Assembly: GCA_038373865.1 (NCBI GenBank)
Contig: JAXGGA010005559.1
Span: 1 to 64,000 of the forward strand
From: Uloborus plumipes
Taxonomy: Eukaryota > Arthropoda > Arachnida > Araneae > Uloboridae
Reading direction: 5' to 3'
DNA: 64,000 bases
In this document: positions 25,503-36,272 of the stretch, piece by piece
Position numbering within the stretch: position 1 is the stretch's first letter
Layout of the letters: each line of letters begins with the position of its first letter
The notes under the pieces: model-generated
Database searches by the model: none
The model's input: the letters and a program-made list of their open reading frames with translations, nothing else
What the model was told of the DNA's origin: nothing
Position numbers and translations under genes: made by a program

Positions 25503-25892
25503 TCAATCTCTTAATGCTATAGCGTGAACAATATTTTTTGTTAGTCCATCTTTAGCTAACACAAATAAACTGGATGGTTTACCCACTCGAGAGCATGCCA
25601 CGTATAATTGTCCGTGTGAAAAACATGGTGTTCTCAAATCTAAGCCACAAACAGACATCGTTTGACCTTGGGATTTGTTGATAGTCATTGCAAATGCCAA
25701 TCTAATCGGAAACTGAATACGTTTGAATTGAATTGGCACATCTGTAGGTATAATAGGAATCCGTGGTAGGAGTATATTTTCACCTCTGAACTTGCCATTT
25801 AAAATCCTGGCTTTGATCACGTTTTTCATTAATTTTTGAATGACTAATCGCGTACCGTTGCACAGCCGGGGCGGGTTCAAATTACGAAGCAA
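25503..25892 (-). pseudogene. Helitron helicase C-terminal fragment, right arm
   Basis: This copy is the more complete of the two. It reads [20 protein letters not shown], then FRGENILLPRIP, the motif [28 protein letters not shown] and a terminal HAIALRD with stop. This is the usual end of Helitron Pif1-type helicases. The N-terminal helicase motifs and the Rep domain are absent, so the gene is truncated at its 5' side. It points towards the centre of the palindrome, as the left copy does. Confidence 0.9.
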
Positions 25893-26525
25893 GATAATTG
25901 GAGATCAAACCTTTATTTTTTAAAAATTTGTGTCACTTTAATGGTCGTTCATATCCCCCCCCCTCTCGCAGTGAAAAAAAACTTTACACAGCATATTTTG
26001 CCTAATAACTCAACACTCATGGTGTTTGATACATTTTATTTGTTTGTAACGATGTTTTTTGGTCACAACCACTATGAAAATCACAAAAAATAGTTACTTT
26101 AATTTTTAACATATATTTATCTTCTTCAGAATTTTTGACTTTTAATTTTGCCTTGAATTTGACGTAAATGCAAGGTATAAAATACAGAATTTTATAAAGG
26201 TACAAAAATTAACATAATATAATTGATAGTGTATATAATTTTTGAAAAAATAATAGAAGTGCCGCAAATCAAAAACCATTCATTGCCACAATCGATTCAA
26301 AGCCCCCAAAAATGGCGCAAACGTCCAAAAGAAAATTCTACAGCATCGTAGGACTCCATTGCCAATTTTAACAAAGATCCAACCGAAACTGTCATTTTGT
26401 ACTATAAAAAAATATGGGGTAGATCCCCATGAAGGGATGTACCTGCATAAGGACATTACAATCATTAAAACCATTCAAAAAAAAAAAAAAAAAAAAAAAA
26501 ACCATGCAGCTGTTCGAAAAAATCC

Positions 26526-26604
26526 TTGCGGGCCTGGATTCGATCTCATTCCATCAGGAACTTCAACCTGACACGCATAACCACTTGACCATCGGGTCGC
26601 TCAT
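26526..26604 (-). repeat. tRNA-like box in the right arm
   Basis: Minus-strand counterpart of 23864-23940, with GAGCGACCCGATGGTCAAGTG and GAGATCGAATCC. Small changes (TTATGCGTGTC for TTAGGCGCGTC) show independent mutation of the two arms. It is not a functional tRNA: no acceptor pairing. Confidence 0.55.
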
Positions 26605-26826
26605 TGAAGTAAGGATTTACGATAATACATATTGTTTTAGTTCAGTAGATCAGATGTTATGTGCGAACAAAAAAAATTTAGGAGTGGACTACCCCTAACA
26701 TTTAGGGGGATTAAAAATAGATGTTGGCCGATTCTCATAGATACTGGATAAGCACAAAAAATTTCATCAAAATCGGTCAAGCCGTTTCGGAGGAGTATGG
26801 CAACGAAAACTGTGACACGAGAATTT

Positions 26827-26835
<9 letters not shown>

Positions 26836-26874
<39 letters not shown>

Positions 26875-28842
26875 CCACAACTTACTTAAACTTTAGTGCC
26901 TGTACGAAAAATTACTACCGAAATAAAAGGCTAGGATTGTTAACCGGATGCTGCAGACATATTTGAAAAAAAAAAAAGCATATTTAATATTTGCTAATAA
27001 ATGATTATTAATCAATAATTTATTACTTTTCTATTCTAACTACATTTATTATATTTTAGTGATTTTTAATAAGCGACTTGGTAAAAGGGCTCTACATTAA
27101 TGCTGAGTTAACAAGCAGCTTAATTAACATTTATTTTATTCCTGTTGATTATTCTTCTGACTTTTTTTTGGAGTGATCAGGATTTCGTTTTAGCCTTCTG
27201 CAATCAGTGTGATGGCTTAAGTCTTCAAGTTTCTACCACCTAATCTCGAAAAGAAAGACTTAGGGATGTTAGGTCTTTGTTTTACTGCAAGGAGATTATC
27301 TTACTTCCAAAGACTTTTTTCCTGTGTGTCTTAGCTTGAGATGTTTTATCTGATTTGTTTTATGTGCATAAAGATATGCAAGCCGCCAGCATCGTGGGAT
27401 TTTTCTGCCATTCTCACACGAGAGTCTATTCAGTTAGTTAAACAAAAATATTTCTCAATACGCAATAATAAACACATTTGTATAGATTCATATGTATATA
27501 CATGTATAAAATAAGTAGACAAACTTATATGAAAACCTTACATTATAATGAAACCTTACATTAAAAAAATGTGAAAAGCTTAAAAACTATCCAGAAAGTT
27601 TGTCTGCAACTCTAACCGCAAAAAAAAAAAAAAAAAAAAAATGTGTACACAATAGCTGAAACTTGTTTAAAAACGATGTTACGTGCGACGTTAGGGAAGT
27701 CGCTCCGTTGTTCCACCTAAGAGCAGCAATGTACAAATGAATAAAAATTTAACTGTTGGGAATTTGAAAATAGTTAGATTACTGTCTGAACGAAATCACA
27801 CTCCAGCAGCATAAGTGATACAACTCATTTAAAAATAAAAGCATTCGAGAAAGTCAAAGTTTTACGCAATACTTCTTTGGACTGGTTTGTTATAAAGTGT
27901 TACAATAATTGAAAAATATATATTTATTCGGTTATGATTTACTGGTTGGTTTTTGTAAAATCAATCAATTTTACAATGACAATGTGCACTTACAGTTCAG
28001 AAGTGTACCCTCTAAATTAAACATTTTGCAGACGTGTCACGATTTGCGAGCATTTTTGAAAAACATCCATCATATTCATGGCAATCATTCCATCCTTTAA
28101 AATATTCAAATGCTTGCTTTTTTTTTTTTTTTGAATAATTTGAAAACTGGTTCGTTAAATTGCGCGAAACTTTCAGAAATCAGTTTTATATAAGGCTTAA
28201 CACGTTGGGAGCGCATGAACTCTTGGAAGGACGGCAACAGGTTCACGTAGCGTGCGGCTATCTTCTTGGGGGAGAACTTTAAATTTTCACAATTGAATAT
28301 TTAAAAAACAATTTTTAATTTTTTTCCCTTTATCTACATTAAAAAGGAAGTAGAATTGGTAAGTTAGACAACAAATTTTTTTTCAGTCCGATGGTGGTTA
28401 CCATTGTCATGAGGTCAGCATTGAACGTGTTAAGGCTTGGTCTATAAAATTTTGCAAATAGTTTGATGGTAAATAACAAAGAAAATTTGCAGAAAGCAAG
28501 ATGATTTCTTTGTTAATTGTAAATTTCTTCTTCACAATTATAATGATTATATACTTAATCTGTGAGAGAAGAAAGAGAGAAAACATGATTTTATTAAACA
28601 TCTTCGAGAAAACAGTAGTAAGTTTTCTAAAGAGTGAAAAACAAGTTTTGCACAGTTGTTAAAAACATACTTTTTTGTTCCCTTGCAATCATAATTTCTT
28701 GAAAGTTTTGAAATTTTCTGCCCATTAAGGTGCAATTTCAGAGATAATAATAAAGAACTTCAAGTCTGATTATTCCCTATCATTACTTGCAATCCTTATA
28801 GATATTTTACTTGTAAGAACCGTTGAAATGAGAAGTTTTAAA

Positions 28843-28876
<34 letters not shown>

Positions 28877-29822
28877 TTCTTCATTGGAATGAAAAAAAGG
28901 TGAAGAAATTCTACAGCTGATGAGCCAGAATAAGTGTTGTGTTAGTGAAGCTTTAAATTACTCCTACGTCTTATTAACAGCTATAATTTGATGTTATAAG
29001 GACAAACAAGAACAAGAAGTGGTAGACTTCGTTTTTCGCCAAATAAAGTTTTCAACTTTTCTGAGTACTGTTGGAATAATAACAATAATAATAAAAAAAC
29101 CTTTAATAACTATAACTATAATATTTTCAAAATGTTTTGGAATTAACTTTTAAAAAATGCTGGTTTATAAGCTATATACGATACTAGTAGCTTTGCAATT
29201 GGGAAGAACCCAATTGGGAAGATTAGAAGCAATTGGGTGCCACTGCCTAAAGTAACAACTTGGTAAAAGTTTGTTGGTCTCATATGTTTTGTGACAAGAG
29301 ATTGCAATACTTATCTTAGCATCTGGTAGAGACTATACAGCATTATTTAGAAAGACATTTTAGTGAAAGTCAACAAATGGCTTGAACTTTGTACGCATTT
29401 CTCTTACTACCTTAATCACTTCATTCGCATGTATCTTTCTTCTCTCTGCCTCAAATATGATGCGTTTTCTTTATGTTAATATTCCAGAAAAGCACTTAAA
29501 TGAGATGTAGGTCAATTTATGTAAGATTTGTAATTACGTTATGATAATAAGTCTTGATGACGCTCTTTGTGTATAAATTAAAACGTTTTTTAAGTGTAAA
29601 AATTGCCTTCGTTTCTGAATTTGAAAAGAAGCGTTTAATTTTTATCGAAAGGTGTATCTTTTTAAGCAGAAACAATTTTTCTTATTTTATATAGAGAGCA
29701 ATAGGATAGTGGTGTTCAGTTATGGGAAATAACTCAAATTTACTTTTAAAAAAATTATATTCTATTGACGAACGGGTTAAAAATTAGCAGATAACGATGC
29801 GGAAGAATTTGTGTATCAGATA
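26836..29822. other. Gene-less AT-rich stretch with one GC-rich pocket
   Basis: After the (AT)n flank at 26836-26872 there is no recognisable gene. A runs occur at 27620-27640 and 28846-28873. The only unusual spot is the GC-rich pocket near 28200-28280, listed separately. Confidence 0.5.
28095..28305 (-). other. Open frame over a GC-rich pocket, possible exon or relic
   Basis: On the minus strand an uninterrupted frame of about 65 codons, with no upstream ATG, reads NCENLKFSPKKIAARYVNLL, PSFQEFMRSQRVKPYI and on. The core 80 bp (28200-28280) is much GC-richer than its flanks. I do not recognise the protein. It could be a relic of a transposon ORF, an exon of a gene outside view, or chance. 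It has no clear splice signals. Confidence 0.25.
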
Positions 29823-30074
29823 CACTGCAAAAAATAAACTTTTTTTAAAAATTGTTTCTACAGTATAATGCTAAAAGCAGAGGTTCTATAGTGATAAACT
29901 GTATAATTGCTAAATTTTCCGAACAACAGTACAATACTGGCAGCAGAAAATCCAGTTTAAAACTGTAAAATTCTGTAATATTTAGCAGTTTTACAGTTTA
30001 TTACTTCAAAATTAGCAACTTTACAGTCTCATACCCCCATATTGTAATGTAAAATTAACATTTTTTTTTCAGTG
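29823..30074. mobile_element. CACTG-ended MITE, copy 1
   Basis: It begins CACTGCAAAAAATAAAC and ends in TTTTTTTTTCAGTG, an imperfect terminal inverted repeat, with TA on both sides. The interior holds GGCAGCAG, CCAGTTTAAAACTGTAAAA and TTTTACAGTTTATTAC modules shared with the copies at 34663 and 41336. The interior is non-coding. Confidence 0.75.
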
Positions 30075-30202
30075 TAGTAATCTTTGAAAATTAAATGCAC
30101 GCTTAAAAAGAAAATAAAAAAAAAGCTGAATCAAAAATATATTTCTCTCTTTCATTTTCATTGAATTAAAGAGTGGATTTTAAATCTTAATAGGCTGTTT
30201 AA

Positions 30203-32456
30203 GGTAGGCGAACACCCAGATTTTTTGAAAAAAAACCTATTTTGAGATTTTGAGACATTTAGAGAATCCCAATATTCTTCTCTCTAAATAAGCAAACATT
30301 TTTGAAATAGATGAATTATTCAGAAAACTAGAGGAAATTTAATGAACAGCAAATGCACTACTTTTAATTTAAATTCATTTTTCTTTCTTGGCTTTCTCAA
30401 AACCACGCTTTTGAAGTTTTCATTTAAACAAACAGCTCTAGCAAAAAAATTATTTTCTTCATACAATGGAAATTTTACAAAAATGAGTATTGACTATAAA
30501 TCCTGTGATATAAAGCTCTAAAAACTTGTCTACTGGCAATACGTGGGTTTTAAATAATAATGTACTAAGATTAAATGACGAAAATCAAATTTTTTTGGGG
30601 GACATTTCAATCATTCAACTGTAAACTATATTTTTAGTAATTTGTTTTCGTTTTGGAGGTTCATATCCTTCTGCGGTATCTAACGAAGTGATAGACTTAA
30701 AAAGTTTTTTAAAGTATATTAAAGTGAATGCACTGGCAGTGTTTTGAAAACGGTAGATTTTTGCAGGAAATAGTGATTTTGCTAAAAAAATCCTTAAAAA
30801 AGTTTTTTTTTTTACGAATAAATTGTCAAAATGCGTTATTTATGTCATGAGCAGACGTATCATTTGAAGTTTTAACACCCCTCTAAAGACCCCAAACACG
30901 CTAAATTGTTGTTTAATTGTATGCACTTTATAAAGGACATTTACTTACATGGACTGTACTTATATATTATACAATTAAATTTTTCAATTTTTCAAAAAAA
31001 AAATATTTTTATGACTTTTTAACTCCTTAACAAACGTATCTCACAAATGACAGAAGTTTTTTGTCCTTCAAAGACACCTGAAAAATTACTGAAACTGTAC
31101 ATGCAAAAAAATTACTTGCAGCTCATTTCAATCGATCAGTGTGTGATAAAAGCATATGGCATTACAATATTTTGATAAATTAAAACAAAGAGGTGTAAAT
31201 TGCCCATTTACGGGAGCATGTGTCGTAACGGACGTATCACAAAAACGTAATGGACGTATCAGTTCTGAATTATTGGAGTTTGAATAACTTGAATTTTGTT
31301 CTATAGATTTCAGATTGTTATTACAGATTATTTTAAAGAAATACCAAGAACGGAACTTTTTTAAATAAGTATATTTAGTTGTATGAATTACTTGCAGCTC
31401 GTTGCAAGCTATGCTGGATTAAGTCATATCTCCTTTCTGTTTAATGAAGGTTTTGGAAGCACAATACTACTACGTATTTCGTTTTTACTGATGGTTAAAA
31501 GCTCACTTGTGCACCTGAAGGGTTTGGATTTCTCATCAAAAATTGATTTCTCCGTATGAGTTCTAATTCAGTTTGTATGGCTTCCGATTTTCTAGCTTTT
31601 AAGTTGAATTTTATAATTTGTTGGCTGTCTGACATAACAGAATATTTCATGCAATACTTGCTTGCAATCTTATTGCAATGTACTAAATGAGTTAAAGTTG
31701 TTTCATGGATATCAAACTATCTTCATTCAAGTTTATCCACTGTTGCGAGAGCGTAACATTTTGGAATAAAGATGACTGCTATCTTCCTGCGTGCAGTGTT
31801 TGCACATTTGACAAAACTTTTGACGTTATTTACGATACGACTACGTGCTTTACTTTCACCAAAATCAATGTGTTTCAGCTAACCACCAATTCCGTGCAAC
31901 GGTCCTTTGTCGATAGAAGTAGAAAGGGACAGCTGGACACAAAGGCTCAAAATTTGAAGAACAAAGAATTGTAGAAGAAAGTAGTTGAAATTGTAGAAGA
32001 GTGTGTATTATGCAATTTTCATGCTGCATTTTTGTGTGAACATATCTCATATAATTTCATTATATTTTGATGCAAGACAGAGACGGAAAACTTTGGAACC
32101 TGATCGTTTGTCCAATGGGTACTTTGCACCTCCTCCTTTTATCTCATTAGCTTTTTATCTATCAGAGATTGAAATAAGGTCAAATTACTCCGTTTCTATA
32201 TTTTTTTACGCCGTTCACATAGCAAGCAAATTTCTTCACAAAATGTAAACATTAAGCACATTTTTTTTTACTTTTTAATGTGCTATATACTCCAACACTC
32301 TAGAAAATTAGCGTAGTTTTTAATTCATACGACTTTTATTTTTATGTCTTCCGCTGTATTTTAAAATGGAATTGCCCTCATATCAAATAATAACTTTAAG
32401 TTTTTGAACGGTGTAATGATTACTGAAGAAAAATATATTTAGGGTGTTCAACTACC
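30203..32456. mobile_element. 2.25-kb DNA transposon with TTAA target sites
   Basis: The left end GGTAGGCGAACACCC (from 30203) and the right end GGGTGTTCAACTACC (to 32456) are inverted complements with two mismatches, and TTAA flanks both (30199-30202, 32457-32460); the identity even covers the next base on each side. Inside, ACGTATC occurs at 30854-30860, 31034-31040, 31232-31238 and 31254-31260. A minus-strand transposase-like relic sits at 31753-31912. TTAA insertion is used by piggyBac, Kolobok and some Sola elements; the ends do not look like piggyBac. Confidence 0.72.
31753..31912 (-). pseudogene. Decayed transposase-like ORF relic
   Basis: The minus strand reads DKGPLHGIGG, a stop, LKHIDFGESKARSRIVNNVK, then SFVKCANTARRKIAVIFIPK. 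The pattern KGPxxGxGGxxK followed by a basic helix and V-N-x-x-x-x-F resembles a conserved block (DGxGGxxKR) that I recall from unclassified DNA-transposon ORFs of arthropods and cnidarians, the same type whose C-terminus appears at 14023-14290. The in-frame TAG and the loss of the frame on either side show it is dead. A plus-strand open frame over the same bases (31705-31974) has no recognisable domain. Confidence 0.5.
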
Positions 32457-34662
32457 TTAAACGCATGACTACCGATAAATTCAAGCCTCTTAACCATTGT
32501 ACGTTGTACAGTTAACTGATAATGCAAAACATAAATACAAGCATTAGATACTGCAAACACATGAATCTGGTATCTATTTCTAAAACATTTTGCTGTCCGC
32601 TACCTTTCGTAATGTTTTCAGTGCGGCAAAGTGCGTGTAAAAAAAGGAAAAACAACTTTTCTAGATCATGTCAAACAGTTTTGGGAAAAAAATAAAAAAC
32701 TAACTATTTAATTCCTAAAAACAAAACAATTCAATTAAAACCCCATCGTCATTTAGATCTCGCAACAGTGATAATGTATTACAAAAACTGACATTAATTT
32801 AATTAATATTTCCTGCTAATTGCCCTGCCATCAAGTGGTTTCTTATCCGAAAGAGTGTTTCTACATGCATTTACAATGTAACAACTCTTTTCTTTTCACT
32901 GTTTAAAATAGAGACGTATTTATTGATTTATAAATTGGCCATTACATATGCTTTAGTAAATCAGGTTTAAAAGAAATTACAAAATTACAGACCCGCTTTG
33001 GAAAAAAACCAGTATTTTGGTATAGACGTCAAGAGTAATCTCGTGTACAGTCATAAATCACGTGTGACATATAATTTACTTGAGATGTCAATACGACTTT
33101 AAGATTTAAAATCATGCAAAGGATTGAGCAGCGAAAATAATTACTTGTCATTAAAAATAATTTGTCTCTTCTGAATCACAACCTGTAAAATAATACCTTT
33201 TGCTCGATTAAGAATATATTTGATATTTAAAAGGGATACATTTCACTGACTTTCTTTTCTTTCCATCTTTTTTTTTCGTTTGTAATGTTTAAAGCCAAAG
33301 ACCTATTTTTACTACTTCTTTTAATCATGCATTTTTAATCCTTCATAGTTTTGAGTCAAGAATATTAGTGTTTTAGCTCATTTTAAATTAAAACATGCAT
33401 TGCATTCTTCCATTTTATAAGAAGAAAAACAAGTGTACTTTTTACGCGCCAACAAAATGATCTGCTTTTTAATGACTGAAAACACTCGTGCACTCATGAG
33501 AGCATTAAAAGTTATACTTCTTAAATTCATAATTGTTTTATGAAGTTTTAGTATTTATGAGTTCTTGGACTTTTTCCCACACCTATCAAGTACGGTAAAT
33601 ATAGGGTGTCCCAGAGCATCATCTACGAACTTGGAGTAGAGGTAGAGAACACGATAGCAAGCAATAATCACTTTGGAACATATGAGGGGGGAGGGGTGGC
33701 AAGTGCAATGCTGACGTTGAAAAAGTTTGGGAAAAAAAAAAACGTTTTGCAAAAAAATGATAATAACTGTTTCTGCTTTAAAAAATTAGAATTCAAGTCA
33801 ATCTTCGATAATGTTAGTTAAATGGTTTTATGGTCTCAGGAGTTGTTCCCCCAGAAATTTTTAAGTCCTGAAAACAAAATTGTAGGTCATCATTGATGAC
33901 ATTAATGGAATGGAAGGAATGGGGTCTAAAATGGGGTACATTTCAAAAAAAGTAATCCTTTTCATTTTGTAGAATTGTAGTTATGTCTCACTTAAATCCT
34001 CAACCACGGTGCTTTAAAAACTGTACAAACATGTTCATACATCATTTCATTTTTTTTGAAGAATAGAATAAATTATAGTTACGGAAATTTCAACATGACG
34101 CCCCTATTTGTTCGCAATTTGACCCCTGACTTAAGAAAATAAATCTATAAAAACTATAAAAAATCGTTTTCTTCTTCTTAAAATCGTACGAAAGCCAAAG
34201 ATTCAATAGAGTTTGAACTTCTTAAGATAGTACGTAGATACTATTATTTCCGTTTTACACGTCAAACTCTTCTTTTAAATCTTTTATTTCTTCAAACACC
34301 AAAACAGCTTTATAAAATAATGTCAGAAACTGTATGTATTTGTATTATCGCTGACTTTTAAGTCGGATCTGCAAATACCGGAGAAAGTGAAAAATATGTC
34401 AGAGGATTAAAAATAATTTTTAAAAGTTAAAAAAGTAGAATCTGTAAAAGTAATATGATTACATGCAAGAGAATTGAAAATCGTTTTCTACTTACGCAGG
34501 TTAATCATTAATATATTTGTTTTGATTTTTTAAAGCTGATTATTTTTTTTTAATAAGAACGATGATTCATAAAAGATGAAGCTGAATTTTACAGTAAATC
34601 ATAGGGAAAATGTCATGATGAAATGAAATACTAATATTTTAATTAACGATAGTGTGCTGCTG
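32457..34662. other. Gene-less stretch
   Basis: Mostly AT-rich without recognisable genes. At 33602 AGGGTGTCCCAGAGCATC resembles the start of repeats seen in many arthropod genomes, but no partner end is evident. An A run lies at 33731-33740. Confidence 0.45.
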
Positions 34663-35029
34663 CACTGCAAAATATAAACTTGTTTGACAGTATTAATACT
34701 GGCAGCAGAGGTTCCAGTTTAAACCTGTAAAATGCGCAATAATAAAGGGTAAAGTTATCAATTTCATCGTTTATTACTGTAAGGCAGCAATTTTACAGTT
34801 TACTACCACAATTTTACAGTTTATTACCACAAAATTAGCTTTATTATACTGTAAAAACAACAGTATAGTACTGGCAGCTGAGGTTCCAATTTAAAACTGT
34901 AAAATGCACAGTAATAAGCTGTAAATTAGTAATTTTACAGTTTATTACTGTAAAATTCGTAAATTTTTAGCTTTTTACTATAAAACTAGCTGTATTATAC
35001 TGTAAAAACAACATCTATTTTTTACAGTG
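34663..35029. mobile_element. CACTG-ended MITE, copy 2
   Basis: Starts CACTGCAAAATATAAAC and ends TTTTTTACAGTG. The interior has two successive GGCAGC(A/T)GAGGTTCCA modules (near 34691 and 34869) with several TTTACAGTTTATTAC motifs, so it is longer than copy 1 by internal duplication. Non-coding. Confidence 0.78.
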
Positions 35030-35942
35030 TGTGTTGTCCAGTAGGAGTTGATTTGCATCGTTAGCGAATTGGACTTAGTTTTTTAAAGTGTTTCCTTTAA
35101 AAGAACTGTATTTAAGGTCCGAAAAATCCATTAAAACGTATCTGTCAATGGTGTAAAGTTTTAGAAAATATATAGAGAGAAAAGGAGTGGAAATGTTCTT
35201 CCCTACGAGTTGTTTAATTCAAAAGACATTGCGCCTGACCCTTTGGCAAAATATAAAGTTTTGTTTTCCCTTGAAATCTGAAAACTTAACACAACAATGT
35301 TTTTCGGAATTCTAAAGCACGGGATTTACTGAAATTTTTATGAGAGCTTTAGAAATGCAATGAATAAAGAATGACCCCCACGGGTTGTGAGTTTTGAAAT
35401 TTCCTCGCACTGTTATTGACGATTACGTATTTATTTCTTATTTTTTCTCGGATTCAATCTTCTAGAAAAAGTTTATCCGAAAAAAAAATCTTTAATAGTC
35501 TTTTTTGGGCTTCCATGCAAGCTAGGACAAAGATGAAAAAAAATAAAAAAATTATAAATATTTTTTTAATATTTTGTTTGCTCTTTGTATATCATTGTTT
35601 TTATCTGATTTTAAATTCATATGTTTTTCAAATCTACAAATCTTCAATTTCGTTCTTGTTTCATGGCGATGCCTTAGAAAATGTTACTATCATGAGAATG
35701 TTCTTCAATTCACTTTGAACAGAGTAAAGCATTTTATGTTCTTTAATATGTTTTACCGCAAAACAAAATAAAAGTATGTGTAAGGCATCTTTTATTTGTT
35801 TGAATAGCATGAGGTACATAACTAGAGTAAACTACAAAACTTGTAGTCATATCAATGTCTCATTTGGTTAAACATCAAGTGCGTTTAAGATTTTAATTTT
35901 GACTATAGGTAAAAAAGGGTAAGGATCATTCTCAAAAAAAAA
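35030..35942. other. Gene-less AT-rich stretch
   Basis: Two overlapping hydrophobic frames near 35416-35771 are T-rich and have no domain or signal I can support. Nothing else stands out. Confidence 0.45.
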
Positions 35943-36272
35943 AGAGAGAGAGAGAGAGGGCGGGGACATTGACAGAAGTGAAAATATTGTTGTTGTTACT
36001 GCTATTACTATTGTATCCGAGTCCCAGAAAATGCATCTACTCGATTTAATGCAGAATTAGTACAGCTTCTGTTTTTACTAGTACCATTAAGGTGGGAATC
36101 CAATTTAGCTCAACACACAAGCCATAAAACCCTTTCATAGGACAGGCAAAAATTCACAACATACTTTCACATAGAGAAAAGACAGAAATTACATCCATGC
36201 AATCGCCGAGATTTGAACCCGGGATCACGCCACCCGAGTCACTTCTCTAACCACTAGACAAGGTGGCCGTTC
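35943..36272 (-). mobile_element. tRNA-derived SINE candidate
   Basis: Read on the minus strand, the head starts GAACGGCCACCTTGTCTAGT with an A-box (TGTCTAGTGGTTAGAG, 36245-36260) and a B-box (GGTTCAAATCT, 36209-36219). The T-arm CCGGG/CTCGG can pair, but the acceptor ends cannot, so it is not a tRNA gene. A body of about 200 bp follows, and the end is a simple trinucleotide-like stretch (35985-36015) and (CT)n at 35943-35959. This head-body-tail order is typical of SINEs. The exact 3' end is uncertain. Confidence 0.65.

Larger units (their letters stand above)
23641..26835. repeat. 3.2-kb palindrome of two Helitron 3' halves, tail to tail
   Basis: The left arm (23641-25172) and right arm (25214-26835) are inverted complements over their full length, with a central spacer of about 40 bp made of (AT)n. 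Each arm, read towards the centre, carries a terminal segment (GTGTCACAGTTTTCGTTGCC), a tRNA-like box, a T run, a 600-bp non-coding stretch, a helicase C-terminal fragment, and a hairpin near the centre. Arm differences include single substitutions and a 50-bp deletion in the left helicase fragment near 24860, so the arms have diverged somewhat since they arose. The helicase identifies the source as a Helitron. Confidence 0.88.

Noticed and set aside
31705..31974. 89-codon plus-strand frame as a gene
   Set aside because: No domain is recognisable, and the minus strand of the same bases carries a better-supported transposase-like relic.
33602..34100. AGGGTGTCCCAGAG as the start of a transposon
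   Set aside because: The start resembles known arthropod repeats, but no matching inverted end or coding relic was found nearby.
35416..35771. Hydrophobic open frames as membrane proteins
   Set aside because: T-rich DNA makes Phe/Leu/Ile-rich frames by composition alone; no start context, domain or conservation can be shown.
36199..36272. Functional tRNA gene
   Set aside because: The T-arm pairs, but the ends do not form an acceptor stem and a SINE-like body follows.
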